From NCBI RefSeq assembly GCF_008757455.1, contig NZ_VCMV01000024.1, positions 121,031 to 185,030 of the forward strand: 64,000 nt of DNA. Direction: 5' to 3'. The notes beneath the pieces were generated by a model, which saw only the letters and a list, made by a program, of their open reading frames with translations, searched no databases and was not told where the DNA came from. Both the position numbers and the translations under genes were made by a program. This DNA comes from Microvirga brassicacearum (GTDB lineage: Bacteria; Pseudomonadota; Alphaproteobacteria; Rhizobiales; Beijerinckiaceae). Below are positions 46,473 to 54,383 of the stretch, in pieces. How positions within the stretch are numbered: the first letter of the stretch is position 1; every line of letters starts with the position of its first letter.

Positions 46473-47852
46473 TCATTTCCGCGGTTGAACTGACCCGGTC
46501 GCCGCGTCGCTGCTGGCTGCTCCCGCATGGGAGACCTTCCAGATCGTGCCGCCGGTGTCGTCCGCGACAAGCAGAGATCCATCCTTCGCGATCGCGACCG
46601 CGGCAGGACGGCCCCAGACCTCGGCCCGCTCCCGACCCGAAAGCCAGAAGCCGGTCATGAAGTTTTCGTACCAGCCTTCTGGGCGGCCATCCTTGAAGGG
46701 TACGCGCACGACCTTGTAGCCGGTCGGATCGGCGCGGTTCCAGGACCCCTTGAGAACCACGAACGCATCGCCGCGATAATCGTCCGGAAACTGCTCCTTG
46801 TCATAGAACACCAGATCCAGCGCCGAGGAATGCGCCTCGAACAGGAGGTCGGGGGTTACCGTCGCCTTCACTTTTTCGGGTGCGCGCTCGGCAAAACCCG
46901 GCTGCGGGTTCTGACCGATATACGCATAGGGCCAGCCGTAGAAGGCGCCCTTCTCGACCCGTGTCAGATAATCGGGGACGAGCCCGTCGCCCAAGCCGTC
47001 GCGCTCCTGGACCACCGCATAGAGATCGCCGGTATCGGGATGGAAGGCGAGACCGGTCGGGTTGCGCAGGCCGCCCGCAACAAGGGACTGGTTCTTGCCG
47101 TCGGCATCGAAGCGCTGGATGGAGGCCTTGACCTCGGGCTCGACGCCGATATTGCCCGCCGAACCCACGCCGACGAACAGCGCCCCCGTCTTCGGATCGA
47201 TATCGAGGTCGCGGTTCGCGTGACCCTCAATGAGGCCGAACACACCCTTCGCCGTGATGAGTTCCTGGCCGAAGGCACGGGGGTCGGGCTTGCGCTGTTC
47301 CGGCGGCACCTGTGCGATCGGCTTCTGCTCGCCATGGCCGGCGCGCACACCACCGAGCTTGTGCGGGACTTTCCAGATCCCGTCCTGATCCGCGACCAAA
47401 ATATGGTCATCGCGCCAGGCAAGACCGTAGGGCCCATTGAAACCCTCTGCATGGCGCTGCACCCATTCGGCGCGGCCATCGCCGTCCTCGTCGCGCAGGA
47501 ACGTGAGGTAGCCGGGCTTCTGCTCGGCAACGATCACGTCGCCGTTGGGAAGCACGAGAAGCCTGCGCGGATTTTCGAGACCGATGACCAGCGGCGTCGC
47601 GGTAAAGCCGTCTGGCACCCGCGGCGACTGTCCCTGATACGGCAGGATCAACGGAGCATTGCTAACGGCTGGGCTCGCATGAGGCGCCGGCAATTCCGCC
47701 GGCTTGACCTGAAAGCGCCGGCCCAATTCCTGATCGGCGAGCGGGCCTGTCGACGCCGCCGGGCTGGTCGGCTGCGCGAGAGCCGGCGAGAGCGCGACGG
47801 ACAATGCGATGGCGGCAGTTCCAGCCGACAAAATCCGAGACCGCGTGGACAT
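46473..47852 (-). CDS. PQQ-dependent sugar/sorbosone dehydrogenase family protein, exported
   Basis: A 458-residue beta-propeller-type protein: signal peptide (ILSAGTAAIALSVALSPALA), then GLENPRRLLVLPNGDVIVAE, a Ca-binding-like DEDGDGRAEW, GPYGLAWRDD and NPTGLAFHPDTGDLYAVVQE, typical of glucose/sorbosone dehydrogenases. AAGGAGG is 5-6 nt before ATG 47852. Many such proteins lack proven enzyme activity. Confidence 0.87.
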   Translation of the reverse strand: MSTRSRILSAGTAAIALSVALSPALAQPTSPAASTGPLADQELGRRFQVKPAELPAPHASPAVSNAPLILPYQGQSPRVPDGFTATPLVIGLENPRRLLVLPNGDVIVAEQKPGYLTFLRDEDGDGRAEWVQRHAEGFNGPYGLAWRDDHILVADQDGIWKVPHKLGGVRAGHGEQKPIAQVPPEQRKPDPRAFGQELITAKGVFGLIEGHANRDLDIDPKTGALFVGVGSAGNIGVEPEVKASIQRFDADGKNQSLVAGGLRNPTGLAFHPDTGDLYAVVQERDGLGDGLVPDYLTRVEKGAFYGWPYAYIGQNPQPGFAERAPEKVKATVTPDLLFEAHSSALDLVFYDKEQFPDDYRGDAFVVLKGSWNRADPTGYKVVRVPFKDGRPEGWYENFMTGFWLSGRERAEVWGRPAAVAIAKDGSLLVADDTGGTIWKVSHAGAASSDAATGSVQPRK

Positions 47853-48293
47853 CAGGGCCTCCTTGGTGAAAGCGGGACCACCGGATTCCGAGCATTGCTT
47901 CTCAGTGAGAAAGCTCTTGCGCGGCGGGCGCTCCCTATTGTTCCTCCACAGGGGAACGATCCGTTGATCATCGGGTTGCATGCCGCTGTTCCGTCCGGAG
48001 TCGGTTGGCGTTCACACCGCAGATTAAGGCATGACATGGCATGAACGCTTGCCGCCCATGCCCTCGAGATCCCGGGCATGCGGTCGCTCTTGACAAGCCG
48101 AAATGCTGTACCAATTTTATTAAATACCGGCTGTTTTCAAGAGGTTGTCCGGCTTGGCGTCGGCAGTTGTTCAGCGGCTTCCCTTATCCATCTGCTCGAT
48201 GGAGATGTGGCAATGAGGACCCTCGATTTCTCGCTCCTAAATCGCCCGTCAACCGGCGTCGGCAGCTTTCGACGTAAGCAAAGGAGGTGAGTC
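47853..48293. other. Gene-poor gap of 441 nt
   Basis: No convincing gene. It holds an EcfG-like promoter (47953-47977, plus strand) and, at its right end, a near-perfect ribosome-binding site AAGGAGGTGA for the SPW-repeat gene. The promoter-to-start distance of about 315 nt leaves room for an unrecognised small RNA or small ORF. Confidence 0.5.
47953..47977 (+). promoter_or_regulatory. EcfG-type promoter
   Basis: GGAAC (47953-47957), a 16-nt spacer and GGTT (47974-47977), matching the alphaproteobacterial general-stress consensus GGAAC-N16/17-cGTT except for the first base of the -10. It points toward the SPW gene but is distant from it. Confidence 0.5.
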
Positions 48294-48662
48294 ATGTTGA
48301 ATCTCAAAGGACGAACGGAATTCACCGCACTCAACACCATCAACCTGCTGCTCGCCGCGTTCTTGTTCGTCTCGCCCTGGCTGCTTGGCTTCCTGGAGGT
48401 GCAGAGCGCATCCTGGAACGCTTGGGCGTGCGGGCTTGCAATTGCGATCTTCGCTGGTGCCGCCCTGAACGAGTTGCGCGAATGGGAGGAATGGACCAAC
48501 GCGGCGCTTGGACTCTGGGTTGCCATTGCACCTTGGGCGCTTGGCTTTGCGGGGTTGGCAGCCGCGATGTGGACGCACGTCGGCGTGGGGCTCGCAGTCG
48601 CTATCCTGGCGGCCATCGAGCTGTGGCTGTTGCACGACAATCCGCCGGCGCGGGCCGCGTAA
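48294..48662 (+). CDS. SPW-repeat membrane protein
   Basis: A 122-residue protein with four hydrophobic helices and two SPW-type repeats (FLFVSPWLLGF and VAIAPWALGFAG). SPW-repeat proteins are common, uncharacterised membrane proteins of stress-related neighbourhoods. AAGGAGGTGA is 4 nt before the ATG, an unusually strong start signal. Confidence 0.9.
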   Translation: MLNLKGRTEFTALNTINLLLAAFLFVSPWLLGFLEVQSASWNAWACGLAIAIFAGAALNELREWEEWTNAALGLWVAIAPWALGFAGLAAAMWTHVGVGLAVAILAAIELWLLHDNPPARAA

Positions 48663-48774
48663 GCTCCAGCATCCGAAGAGGGACCGGCGCCGTCGGGCGC
48701 CGAGCCCTCCCGCTGCGGTCAAGCGCGACCGCATTGCGAACGTCCTGCTAGGTAGCAGATCAGAGATGAGCCAC

Positions 48775-48810
48775 GCCCGCCCCGCCACCGCGCGATCGGC
48801 GGGCATTTTC
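48775..48810 (+). terminator. Probable terminator after SPW gene
   Basis: GCCCGCC (48775-48781) pairs with GGCGGGC (48798-48804), followed by ATTTTC. The loop is long (16 nt), so this is moderate evidence. Confidence 0.45.
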
Positions 48811-48817
48811 ATTGATT

Positions 48818-48842
48818 GGAACAGAATCAGGCCGGCGAGGTT
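48818..48842 (+). promoter_or_regulatory. EcfG-type promoter of the DUF2267 gene
   Basis: GGAAC at 48818-48822, 16-nt spacer, GGTT at 48839-48842, ending 35 nt before the DUF2267 start. Same sequence and layout as the element before the DUF892 gene. Confidence 0.75.
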
Positions 48843-48877
48843 CAGCTTTAGATGAGTTCGCGCGAGTGGAGGAACTC

Positions 48878-49399
48878 ATGAGCGCTACAGGGCTCGGCGT
48901 TTTCGATAGAACGCTTCAAATCACCCATATCTGGCTCGACGAACTTATGGAGGAGATCGGTCCCGACCGGCAAGTGGCTTGGCATGTGCTGGGCACCGTC
49001 TTGCGCCGACTTCGCGATCGACTGCCCCTCGATCTTGCGGTCCATCTCGGTTCGCAGCTGCCGATCCTGGTGCGCGGATTGTACTATGATCAATGGCACG
49101 CGCCGGGCCGCATGGACGAGAAGCCCCGCTCGCTGGACGAGTTCCTGCACGGTATCGCCGAGGAACTCGCCAACACCCGGCCGGTGAACGTTCGCGACGC
49201 CACGCGCGTCGTGTTCGGAATACTCTCGCACCACGTGGATCGCGGTCAGATCGAGAAGATCAGGAACGCGTTGCCGGAAGACGTGCGGGCGATCTGGCAT
49301 GACGAACCGGATGCGCCCGATGCGCAGGAGCGGCCGGCGCAATACAGCGCTGGCGGGGGCGACGTCGAGGCTGGTGTGGCTCGCCTCCCAGAGCGCTGA
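48878..49399 (+). CDS. DUF2267 family protein
   Basis: A 173-residue helical protein with the DUF2267 pattern: FDRTLQITHIWLDELMEEIG, RLRDRLPLDLAVHLGSQLP, LVRGLYYDQWHAPGR, then RDATRVVFGILSHHVDRGQI and IRNALPEDVRAIW. Function unknown; these proteins are recurrent in stress operons. GGAGG precedes ATG 48878. A stress-type promoter lies immediately upstream, and the CBS gene follows on the same strand. Confidence 0.9.
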   Translation: MSATGLGVFDRTLQITHIWLDELMEEIGPDRQVAWHVLGTVLRRLRDRLPLDLAVHLGSQLPILVRGLYYDQWHAPGRMDEKPRSLDEFLHGIAEELANTRPVNVRDATRVVFGILSHHVDRGQIEKIRNALPEDVRAIWHDEPDAPDAQERPAQYSAGGGDVEAGVARLPER

Positions 49400-49502
49400 T
49401 CAGGCGCCGGGTATGACGAACGCGCCAGAGCGTCGGCCTTGCTGTGAAGGCTGGGCCCTCGGCTAACTGACTCATTAGAGAACGAAACGAAGGAGATGAG
49501 AC

Positions 49503-49949
49503 ATGAGAGTGTCCGATACGATGACACGCGACGTGCGCGTCGCGAGCCCCAACCAGACGATCCAGGACGCGGCTAAAATGATGTCGGACGTCGACGCCGG
49601 CGTGCTCCCCGTGGGCGAGAACGACCGCCTTGTCGGCATGATCACTGATCGCGACATTGCGGTTCGGGCCGTCGCCAAGGGGATGAAACCCGACACGCCT
49701 GTGCGTGATGTGATGACCTCGGAGGTGAGATACTGCTTCGAGGATGAAGACACCGAACAGGTAGCCCGCAACATGGGCGATCAGCAGGTCCGCCGTCTTC
49801 CCGTGGTGAACCGGGACAAGCGCCTCGTCGGCATCCTGTCGCTTGGCGACTTGGCGGTCATGCAAGGCAGCCGGCCTGCGGGCGAGGCGCTTACGGAAAT
49901 CTCGCAGCCTGGCGGCCAGCATTCGCAATCGGGCGGCCGGGCCATGTAA
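49503..49949 (+). CDS. CBS-domain-pair protein
   Basis: A 148-residue protein made of two CBS domains: MRVSDTMTRDVRVASPNQTI to GMITDRDIAVRAVAKG, and PVRDVMTSEVRYCFEDEDTE to LVGILSLGDLAV, with a short Gly/Ser-rich tail. CBS pairs bind adenine nucleotides; stand-alone ones are common stress-island genes. AAGGAGATGAGAC sits just before the ATG. Confidence 0.92.
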   Translation: MRVSDTMTRDVRVASPNQTIQDAAKMMSDVDAGVLPVGENDRLVGMITDRDIAVRAVAKGMKPDTPVRDVMTSEVRYCFEDEDTEQVARNMGDQQVRRLPVVNRDKRLVGILSLGDLAVMQGSRPAGEALTEISQPGGQHSQSGGRAM

Positions 49950-49981
49950 GTGCGACGCAGAGGCTTAAGTACGACGCAGAG

Positions 49982-50009
49982 GTTCGGCCGTCTTTCGAGG
50001 CGGCCGAAC
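49982..50009 (+). terminator. Hairpin after the CBS gene
   Basis: A 9-bp perfect stem (GTTCGGCCG with CGGCCGAAC) with a 10-nt loop and no clear T-run. It is preceded by a short direct repeat (CGACGCAGAGG twice, 49953-49980). Possible factor-assisted terminator. Confidence 0.4.
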
Positions 50010-50063
50010 GCGAATGCGACAATCGACATCGTGCGGCCGCCCTTTTGCCTGATGGGCCGGGCG

Positions 50064-50639
50064 TCAGACGGGGCGCGTTGCTATCTCCCCCGCGAGCCCG
50101 CGAATGGTTTGCCACAACCCCAGCTCACGCTTGGCATCCGCGAGCGCACGATGCGCGGGCGGTTGTCGCTCATCATCCCGACGCTGGGCCTCTTGGAGAA
50201 TGTCCCGCAAGATAATCTCGTGACGATTCACCGGCACATCCGCAGCATGGAGGATGTCGAGCACAGCATTCCGGTGAGCCAGTTCGGTATCGTGAAGACG
50301 CAAGGCATGTCGCGGCAACCCGGCTGCGCGCAGCAACTTGCTCAACCACTGCCCGTCCCATGATGGCGCAGTCGCATAAAGCATATGTCCGGTCAGGACA
50401 GCGACCATGCGTCGACCGACATCCTCGACCGCCGAACCTTCAGCCACCAATTGACTGCGCGAGATGCCGTGAATTGCCTCAGACGCGGCAGCCCAATCGG
50501 TCCACGATGACGCGGGCCTGATCAGGTGGCTTTCCGCCTCGCCTGACGCAAACACCCAGGCGACCTCGATCGGATAACCATGCTTGCCCAGAGAGGAGGC
50601 TTCAAAATCGAGAAAAACTGTATCGACCACCTCAACCAT
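50064..50639 (-). CDS. DEDDh-type 3'-5' exonuclease family protein
   Basis: A 191-residue protein with the exonuclease motifs Exo I (VFLDFEASSLG), Exo II (YATAPSWDGQWL) and Exo III (HRALADAKREL), as in RNase T/DnaQ-like nucleases. The substrate (DNA or RNA) is not evident. The ATG at 50639 is just before the conserved strand; the longer in-frame start at 50675 adds only non-conserved basic residues. Confidence 0.85.
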   Translation of the reverse strand: MVEVVDTVFLDFEASSLGKHGYPIEVAWVFASGEAESHLIRPASSWTDWAAASEAIHGISRSQLVAEGSAVEDVGRRMVAVLTGHMLYATAPSWDGQWLSKLLRAAGLPRHALRLHDTELAHRNAVLDILHAADVPVNRHEIILRDILQEAQRRDDERQPPAHRALADAKRELGLWQTIRGLAGEIATRPV

Positions 50640-50751
50640 CACGGCACGCCTTAGCGCCGGCGATCGGCCCCGCAACGATCATGCCACCGAAATCCGGCGG
50701 CGCCAGTGCGGTCATCGCTTCGGGGAACGCATCCAACCAGCGCGTTGGGCG

Positions 50752-50895
50752 TCAGTGCTCGCCGCGATGAGGATCCTTGCCGGCCGCCTGACTGCTCTTC
50801 CGCGGCTGGTCGTCGGAGCGCTTCGCCTGATCGCCGGCGCGATTGCCGCCGTGAGTGCCCTTCTTCGTACCGCTGCTTTTTCCATCCTTCGGCAT
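50752..50895 (-). CDS. Small hydrophilic Lys/Gly-rich protein
   Basis: A 47-residue protein, MPKDGKSSGTKKGTHGG..., rich in Lys, Gly, Asp and Gln and ending GKDPHRGEH, without hydrophobic segments; it is likely disordered. GGAG precedes ATG 50895, whereas the in-frame upstream start at 50940 lacks a ribosome site. Composition resembles small stress- or desiccation-related hydrophilic proteins. No family assigned. Confidence 0.6.
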   Translation of the reverse strand: MPKDGKSSGTKKGTHGGNRAGDQAKRSDDQPRKSSQAAGKDPHRGEH

Positions 50896-51042
50896 GTCGT
50901 GCTCCACTTCGTGTTCGCGGGCGAGCCCATCGATAGTCAATGTGCCGGACTGGATGAGGCCGCCATGTGCTGCTCGGGCGAAGAATTGGGGCCCGTGCTT
51001 GCTGCTGACCGGGGGCTGGATGCCTCCGCGCCGCAGGTACAG

Positions 51043-51606
51043 TTATGAACGCTTCAAGCAAGCCACGGTACTCTGCAGCTGCTTACCCGCCTGCTGGACG
51101 CCCAGGGCGTGTTGATAAAAGCTCGCCCATTGCCGCTCGGGCTGATCATTCTTCGTGCTATTGCATTCCGGATATCTGAACCGGCCGTTTTCTTTTCGAT
51201 CGCTCACCGTAAAGCCATGGCGCTTTAAATTCCCGGCATTGTCGAACAAAGGCTTGGTGGCCCTGGTCAGGCTCGGCACCATCTGAGTGACGGTCCTGCT
51301 GAATTCCTCATCTTTGCCGCCCTTCAAGGCGTTGTGTGCCGAATCGAGCGACTGAAGGGCGGCTTTGTATTCGGAGGTGATGGTCCGAAGAGTCTGGTGC
51401 GTCTGCTGAAGATATTGCGGGTGTTCGACCGCATTGAAACACTTGTCGACCTGGCTATCGAGAGCCGGGAGTTGGCGCAGCGCACTGTTCGCCGATCGTT
51501 GGAAAGCGCCGACGGCCTCATCAGCCCCGCAGGGTTGGGCGGCGTGCGCAGAAAGCGCCACTCCGCCCACAGCTAAGATTGCGATTGAGAGGAGGGAATT
51601 TTTCAA
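51043..51606 (-). CDS. Exported hypothetical protein
   Basis: A 187-residue protein with a clean signal peptide (SLLSIAILAVGGVALSAHAA, cut before QPCGADE) and a largely helical mature part with four Cys (QPCGAD, DKCFNA, PECNST, VACLKRS), which may form two disulphides. No known domain recognised. Confidence 0.75.
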   Translation of the reverse strand: MKNSLLSIAILAVGGVALSAHAAQPCGADEAVGAFQRSANSALRQLPALDSQVDKCFNAVEHPQYLQQTHQTLRTITSEYKAALQSLDSAHNALKGGKDEEFSRTVTQMVPSLTRATKPLFDNAGNLKRHGFTVSDRKENGRFRYPECNSTKNDQPERQWASFYQHALGVQQAGKQLQSTVACLKRS

Positions 51607-51928
51607 GGGACCTCCGTCGTGTCGTTCGCGTTCGATTTTAAGCCAAAAACTCGGGGGATTCTACCTCGACAAGCTCGCAGACTTTCCGAAGTCTCCCGCT
51701 CGATCACCACAGAACGACTCCTCAACTCGTTACTGAGGGCTACGATCGAGCGGCCCTGAGGCTTCTGGGGCAAGCAAGCCCGGCCGAAGCGGAAGTACGT
51801 GATCAGGCAGCCGCGCGGTTGTGGTAGCGGTGGGCGTGCGGTGCCAGCAGGTGGAAACCCGATCAATACTATCGAGAGGAAGCAGTGAAAGATCGCCGAC
51901 AGATCACACTGAAGAGGCTCTATGCTCG
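51607..51928. other. Non-coding stretch upstream of the SRAP remnant
   Basis: Frames here are short with poor composition. No N-terminal half of the SRAP gene (which would begin Met-Cys-Gly) is visible in any frame. Confidence 0.5.
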
Positions 51929-52242
51929 CCGACATGGTTCGCGCTGTCCGAGGAACGGCCGCTTGCCGCCTTCGCCGGGATCTGGCGGCCTTGGACCGGC
52001 GTCAGGGGACGAATGCCAACCCTGTCGACGGCGAGCATTTGGTGTTCAGCTTCCTGACGACCGACGCCAACGCCGAAGTCGGCGCGATCCACCCGAAGGC
52101 GATGCCGGCGATCCTCACGACGGGCGAAGAGTTCGACGCGTGGCTGTCCGCGCCGATGGAGGAGGCGATGAGGCTCCAACGTTCGTTACCGGACGGAGCC
52201 TTGACGGTCGTGGCAAGAGGGGAAAAGGAAGATGGTGCCTGA
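51929..52242 (+). pseudogene. SRAP (YedK-type SOS-associated peptidase) remnant, truncated and frameshifted
   Basis: SRAP C-terminal sequence is split between two frames. PTWFALSEERPLAAFAGIWR and PWTGVRG read in one frame to about 52009; the sequence then continues one frame over with TNANPVDGEHLVFSFLTTDA and IHPKAMPAILTTGEEFDAWL to VARGEKEDGA and a stop at 52242. Restoring one base near 52001-52011 joins them. The N-terminus with the catalytic Cys2 is absent. Intact SRAP proteins form a covalent bond with abasic sites in single-stranded DNA; this copy cannot. Confidence 0.8.
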
Positions 52243-52297
52243 CTTCCGGCGGAGTTGAATTGCATATTTATGCACTTCGAAAGCAGGAGACATCCGA

Positions 52298-52564
52298 ATG
52301 CATCCTAGCCCCCACCCAACTCCTAACCGGATGCTGCGCCCCGAAGACCTGGAATGCGTCTCCGCAGCATTCGAACTCACCCTCCGATATCTGAACGAAA
52401 ACAACAAAGAATTTAATGTTCCTTCGGCGCGGGATTTGGCAGCCGAAGTCATTATGGCACGCGCCCTGGAGGGCGAGCATGACGCGTTCCGCCTTTGGAT
52501 GGACGCCGTGCGCTATCTCAAGGCCCATCAAGGGTTCAATGTCGCGGCGAGCGCCCGGCGATGA
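52298..52564 (+). CDS. Small protein translationally coupled to the NepR-EcfG fusion
   Basis: An 88-residue protein with a helical core (MLRPEDLECVSAAFELTLRY, ARDLAAEVIMARALEGEHDA) and FRLWMDAVRYLKAHQGF. A second ATG is at codon 12. Its stop overlaps the next start (ATGA at 52561-52564), so the two are co-translated, suggesting a functional link to the sigma factor. No family recognised. Confidence 0.7.
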   Translation: MHPSPHPTPNRMLRPEDLECVSAAFELTLRYLNENNKEFNVPSARDLAAEVIMARALEGEHDAFRLWMDAVRYLKAHQGFNVAASARR

Positions 52565-53268
52565 CCAAGAGCGCGAATGCGTCTAGCGGGCACGCAACTG
52601 CTTCCTTGCCGGCCGCGCTCGACGATCACACCTTGGCTTGGCTGGGTGACCGGCTGCGCGGGACTTACAGGGAACTGGTTACTGACAAGCTTCCGCATGA
52701 TCTTAGCGGCCTCTTGAAGCGCGCGTTTCAGGTCATTCGCGCCCAACAGGAGCCGATCGATCAGGCATTCGTCGCTGAAATGATGTCAGCCCTTTCCGAG
52801 CTTCGCGCATACGGAGTGTCGCTCGAAAGGGACCCAGTTCGCGCCGAGGATCTGGTTCAGGAGACGATCCTCAGAGCGCTGTCACAGCACGAGCGATACG
52901 AGAGAGGCACCTGTCTGCGGGCATGGCTGTTCACGATCCTTAGAAACGCTTTCCTCACACAGATTCGCCGCCGCGGGCGAGAGGTCGAGGACGCGGATGG
53001 GTCGTATGCCGAAAGGTTGACCTTTGCGCCCGATCAGAACGACAAAGTGACCCACCGGGAGTTGCTCGCGGCGCTCGAGGCTCTTCCGAAGGAACACCGG
53101 GAAGTTCTCGTCGCTGTCGCAGTCGAGGGCCTGTCCTATGAAGACGCGGCCCTCAAAATGAACTGTGCGATCGGAACGATTAAAAGCCGGGTAAGTCGCG
53201 CGCGCAGGCATCTCGCGGAGCGAATGGGGCTGACGAAAGATGACATGATTGGGTGGACTCGAGTGTAG
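52561..53268 (+). CDS. NepR-EcfG fusion: anti-sigma-like domain joined to a general stress ECF sigma factor
   Basis: A 235-residue protein. Residues 21-56 (DDHTLAWLGDRLRGTYRELV, then LPHDLSGLLKRAF) match NepR spacing: iG..LR..Y.E.V....P.....LL. Residues about 72-133 are sigma region 2 (AEDLVQETILRALSQHERY, AWLFTILRNAFLTQIRRRGR, EVEDADGS), and 157-212 region 4 (LEALPKEHREVLVAVAVEGL, NCAIGTIKSRVSRARRHL), with the EcfG-specific REVEDADGS. In the usual system NepR is a separate protein that holds EcfG until phosphorylated PhyR releases it. The ATG at 52561 overlaps the upstream gene's stop; no stop separates the domains. No phyR is in the window. Confidence 0.82.
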   Translation: MTKSANASSGHATASLPAALDDHTLAWLGDRLRGTYRELVTDKLPHDLSGLLKRAFQVIRAQQEPIDQAFVAEMMSALSELRAYGVSLERDPVRAEDLVQETILRALSQHERYERGTCLRAWLFTILRNAFLTQIRRRGREVEDADGSYAERLTFAPDQNDKVTHRELLAALEALPKEHREVLVAVAVEGLSYEDAALKMNCAIGTIKSRVSRARRHLAERMGLTKDDMIGWTRV

Positions 53269-53328
53269 CAATTGCGGTCGCCGATGCCGCCGTCCGGGAT
53301 CCTGGACTAGCGGCATCGGGAGATTACC

Positions 53329-53862
53329 TCAGCGCTTCTGTTCGCCGGACCCGACCAGCATCAGATAACGCTCCACCGTGGCCGGCAGATGCTCTTCGAG
53401 CCACCGGGCCATTTCCTGCTCTTGCTCGAGGATCTCATCTGCTGATTGAGCAATCCGTTCTTCCCCCGCGGCGCGCGCCATGACGCCTAGCGCGGTGTAG
53501 GCGGCGATTTCGAAGTGCTCGAAGGCATACCCGGCAAAGCTGTTTTTCAGCACCTCATCGCTGGTCGCGCCGTGCACCATCATCTGAAGGTTTTGCACCA
53601 GCCCCATGGTCGTATCCTTGATCGTGGACGGGCTCTCGCCCAGATCCTCCAGACACTGCGCCACCAGAACTTGGTGCTGACGGCTCTGTTCCAGGTGCTC
53701 GGTGCATTTGGCCTTCAGTGCGGGATAATTCTCGAGCCGGTCGACATTGCCTTCCAGCATTTCGATCGCTTGCTGCTCCAACCCATGGGCGTTGCGCAGG
53801 CCCGTAATCAGCTCCTGCCTCGCGTCCTGGGGATTGATTGTACCGCTCTGCGTCGGTTCCAT
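53329..53862 (-). CDS. DUF892 ferritin-like protein (YciE/YciF family)
   Basis: A 177-residue four-helix protein with ELITGLRNAHGLEQQAIEML, YPALKAKCTEHLEQSRQHQV and the late AYEHFEIA-like GYAFEHFEIAAYTALGVMA; the Glu/His pairs resemble a di-metal site. YciE/YciF relatives are general-stress proteins. AGGAGG precedes ATG 53862; upstream in-frame sequence to 54141 is not conserved. An EcfG-type promoter lies 34 nt upstream. Confidence 0.9.
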   Translation of the reverse strand: MEPTQSGTINPQDARQELITGLRNAHGLEQQAIEMLEGNVDRLENYPALKAKCTEHLEQSRQHQVLVAQCLEDLGESPSTIKDTTMGLVQNLQMMVHGATSDEVLKNSFAGYAFEHFEIAAYTALGVMARAAGEERIAQSADEILEQEQEMARWLEEHLPATVERYLMLVGSGEQKR

Positions 53863-53895
53863 GTTCCACCTCCTCTTCCACGAAAGGTGCAGATC

Positions 53896-53920
53896 AACCG
53901 CCGCCTGCATCGGGAGTTCC
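53896..53920 (-). promoter_or_regulatory. EcfG-type promoter of the DUF892 gene
   Basis: On the minus strand: GGAAC (53920-53916), 16-nt spacer, GGTT (53899-53896), ending 33 nt before ATG 53862. Identical boxes and spacing to the DUF2267 promoter. Confidence 0.75.
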
Positions 53921-54067
53921 CATTCAGTGCCCTCGGTGCGAGTGCTGCTGGCAATACCCCGGCGGCTCGCCTCGGATAGCTCATCGAGCGACCGTCCCGA
54001 AGGGAAACCTTTCAGCGGCAGAACTTTCTGAATCCGGGTAAGCAGGCAGCCATGCAGGAGGGAGACG

Positions 54068-54383
54068 ATGCCTGACGACACAAAGCAACGTGGTGGCGGA
54101 GACTTGTCGAGAGGCACCGGTCCCGAGGGATATGAGCTCAATTTCTTTGGCCCAAAAGCACGGCATCACCACGGAAATGGCGATGCAGCTCATGGCAGAA
54201 TACGGCACCGACCGGGCCAAACTCGATGCTGCTGCCTCCGCCTTAATGTTGAAGAAATTGCAGGCGAGAAGGAAGATCGGCCTAGTAGAAACGAGCGAAA
54301 GCGGAGAGCATGAAATACGAGACACGGGTCGAGCGTCGTTCGAGCGAGCGCTTTCGCACTCATCTGAAAGGGCAGATTGTTAG
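54068..54383 (+). pseudogene. DUF3606-like small gene with a one-base frameshift
   Basis: The frame from ATG 54068 reads MPDDTKQRGGGDLSRGTGPE and GYELNFF. One frame over, from about 54150, it continues AQKHGITTEMAMQLMAEYGT and DRAKLDAAASALM. Deleting one G at 54148-54150 joins them into GYELNFFAQKHGIT, the DUF3606 pattern (YEvayFakKhGis..qA..li...G..r.kLdaAa). So it carries a single-base insertion or sequencing error. The restored frame runs into the PilZ gene to 54383. Confidence 0.6.

Noticed and set aside
48041..48277. 78-codon plus-strand frame downstream of the orphan stress promoter
   Set aside because: No ribosome site and a Cys/Arg/Pro-rich product without structure; likely chance.
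51885..52394. 169-codon plus-strand frame over the SRAP remnant
   Set aside because: It is the wrong frame for both SRAP segments and gives a basic, unstructured product.
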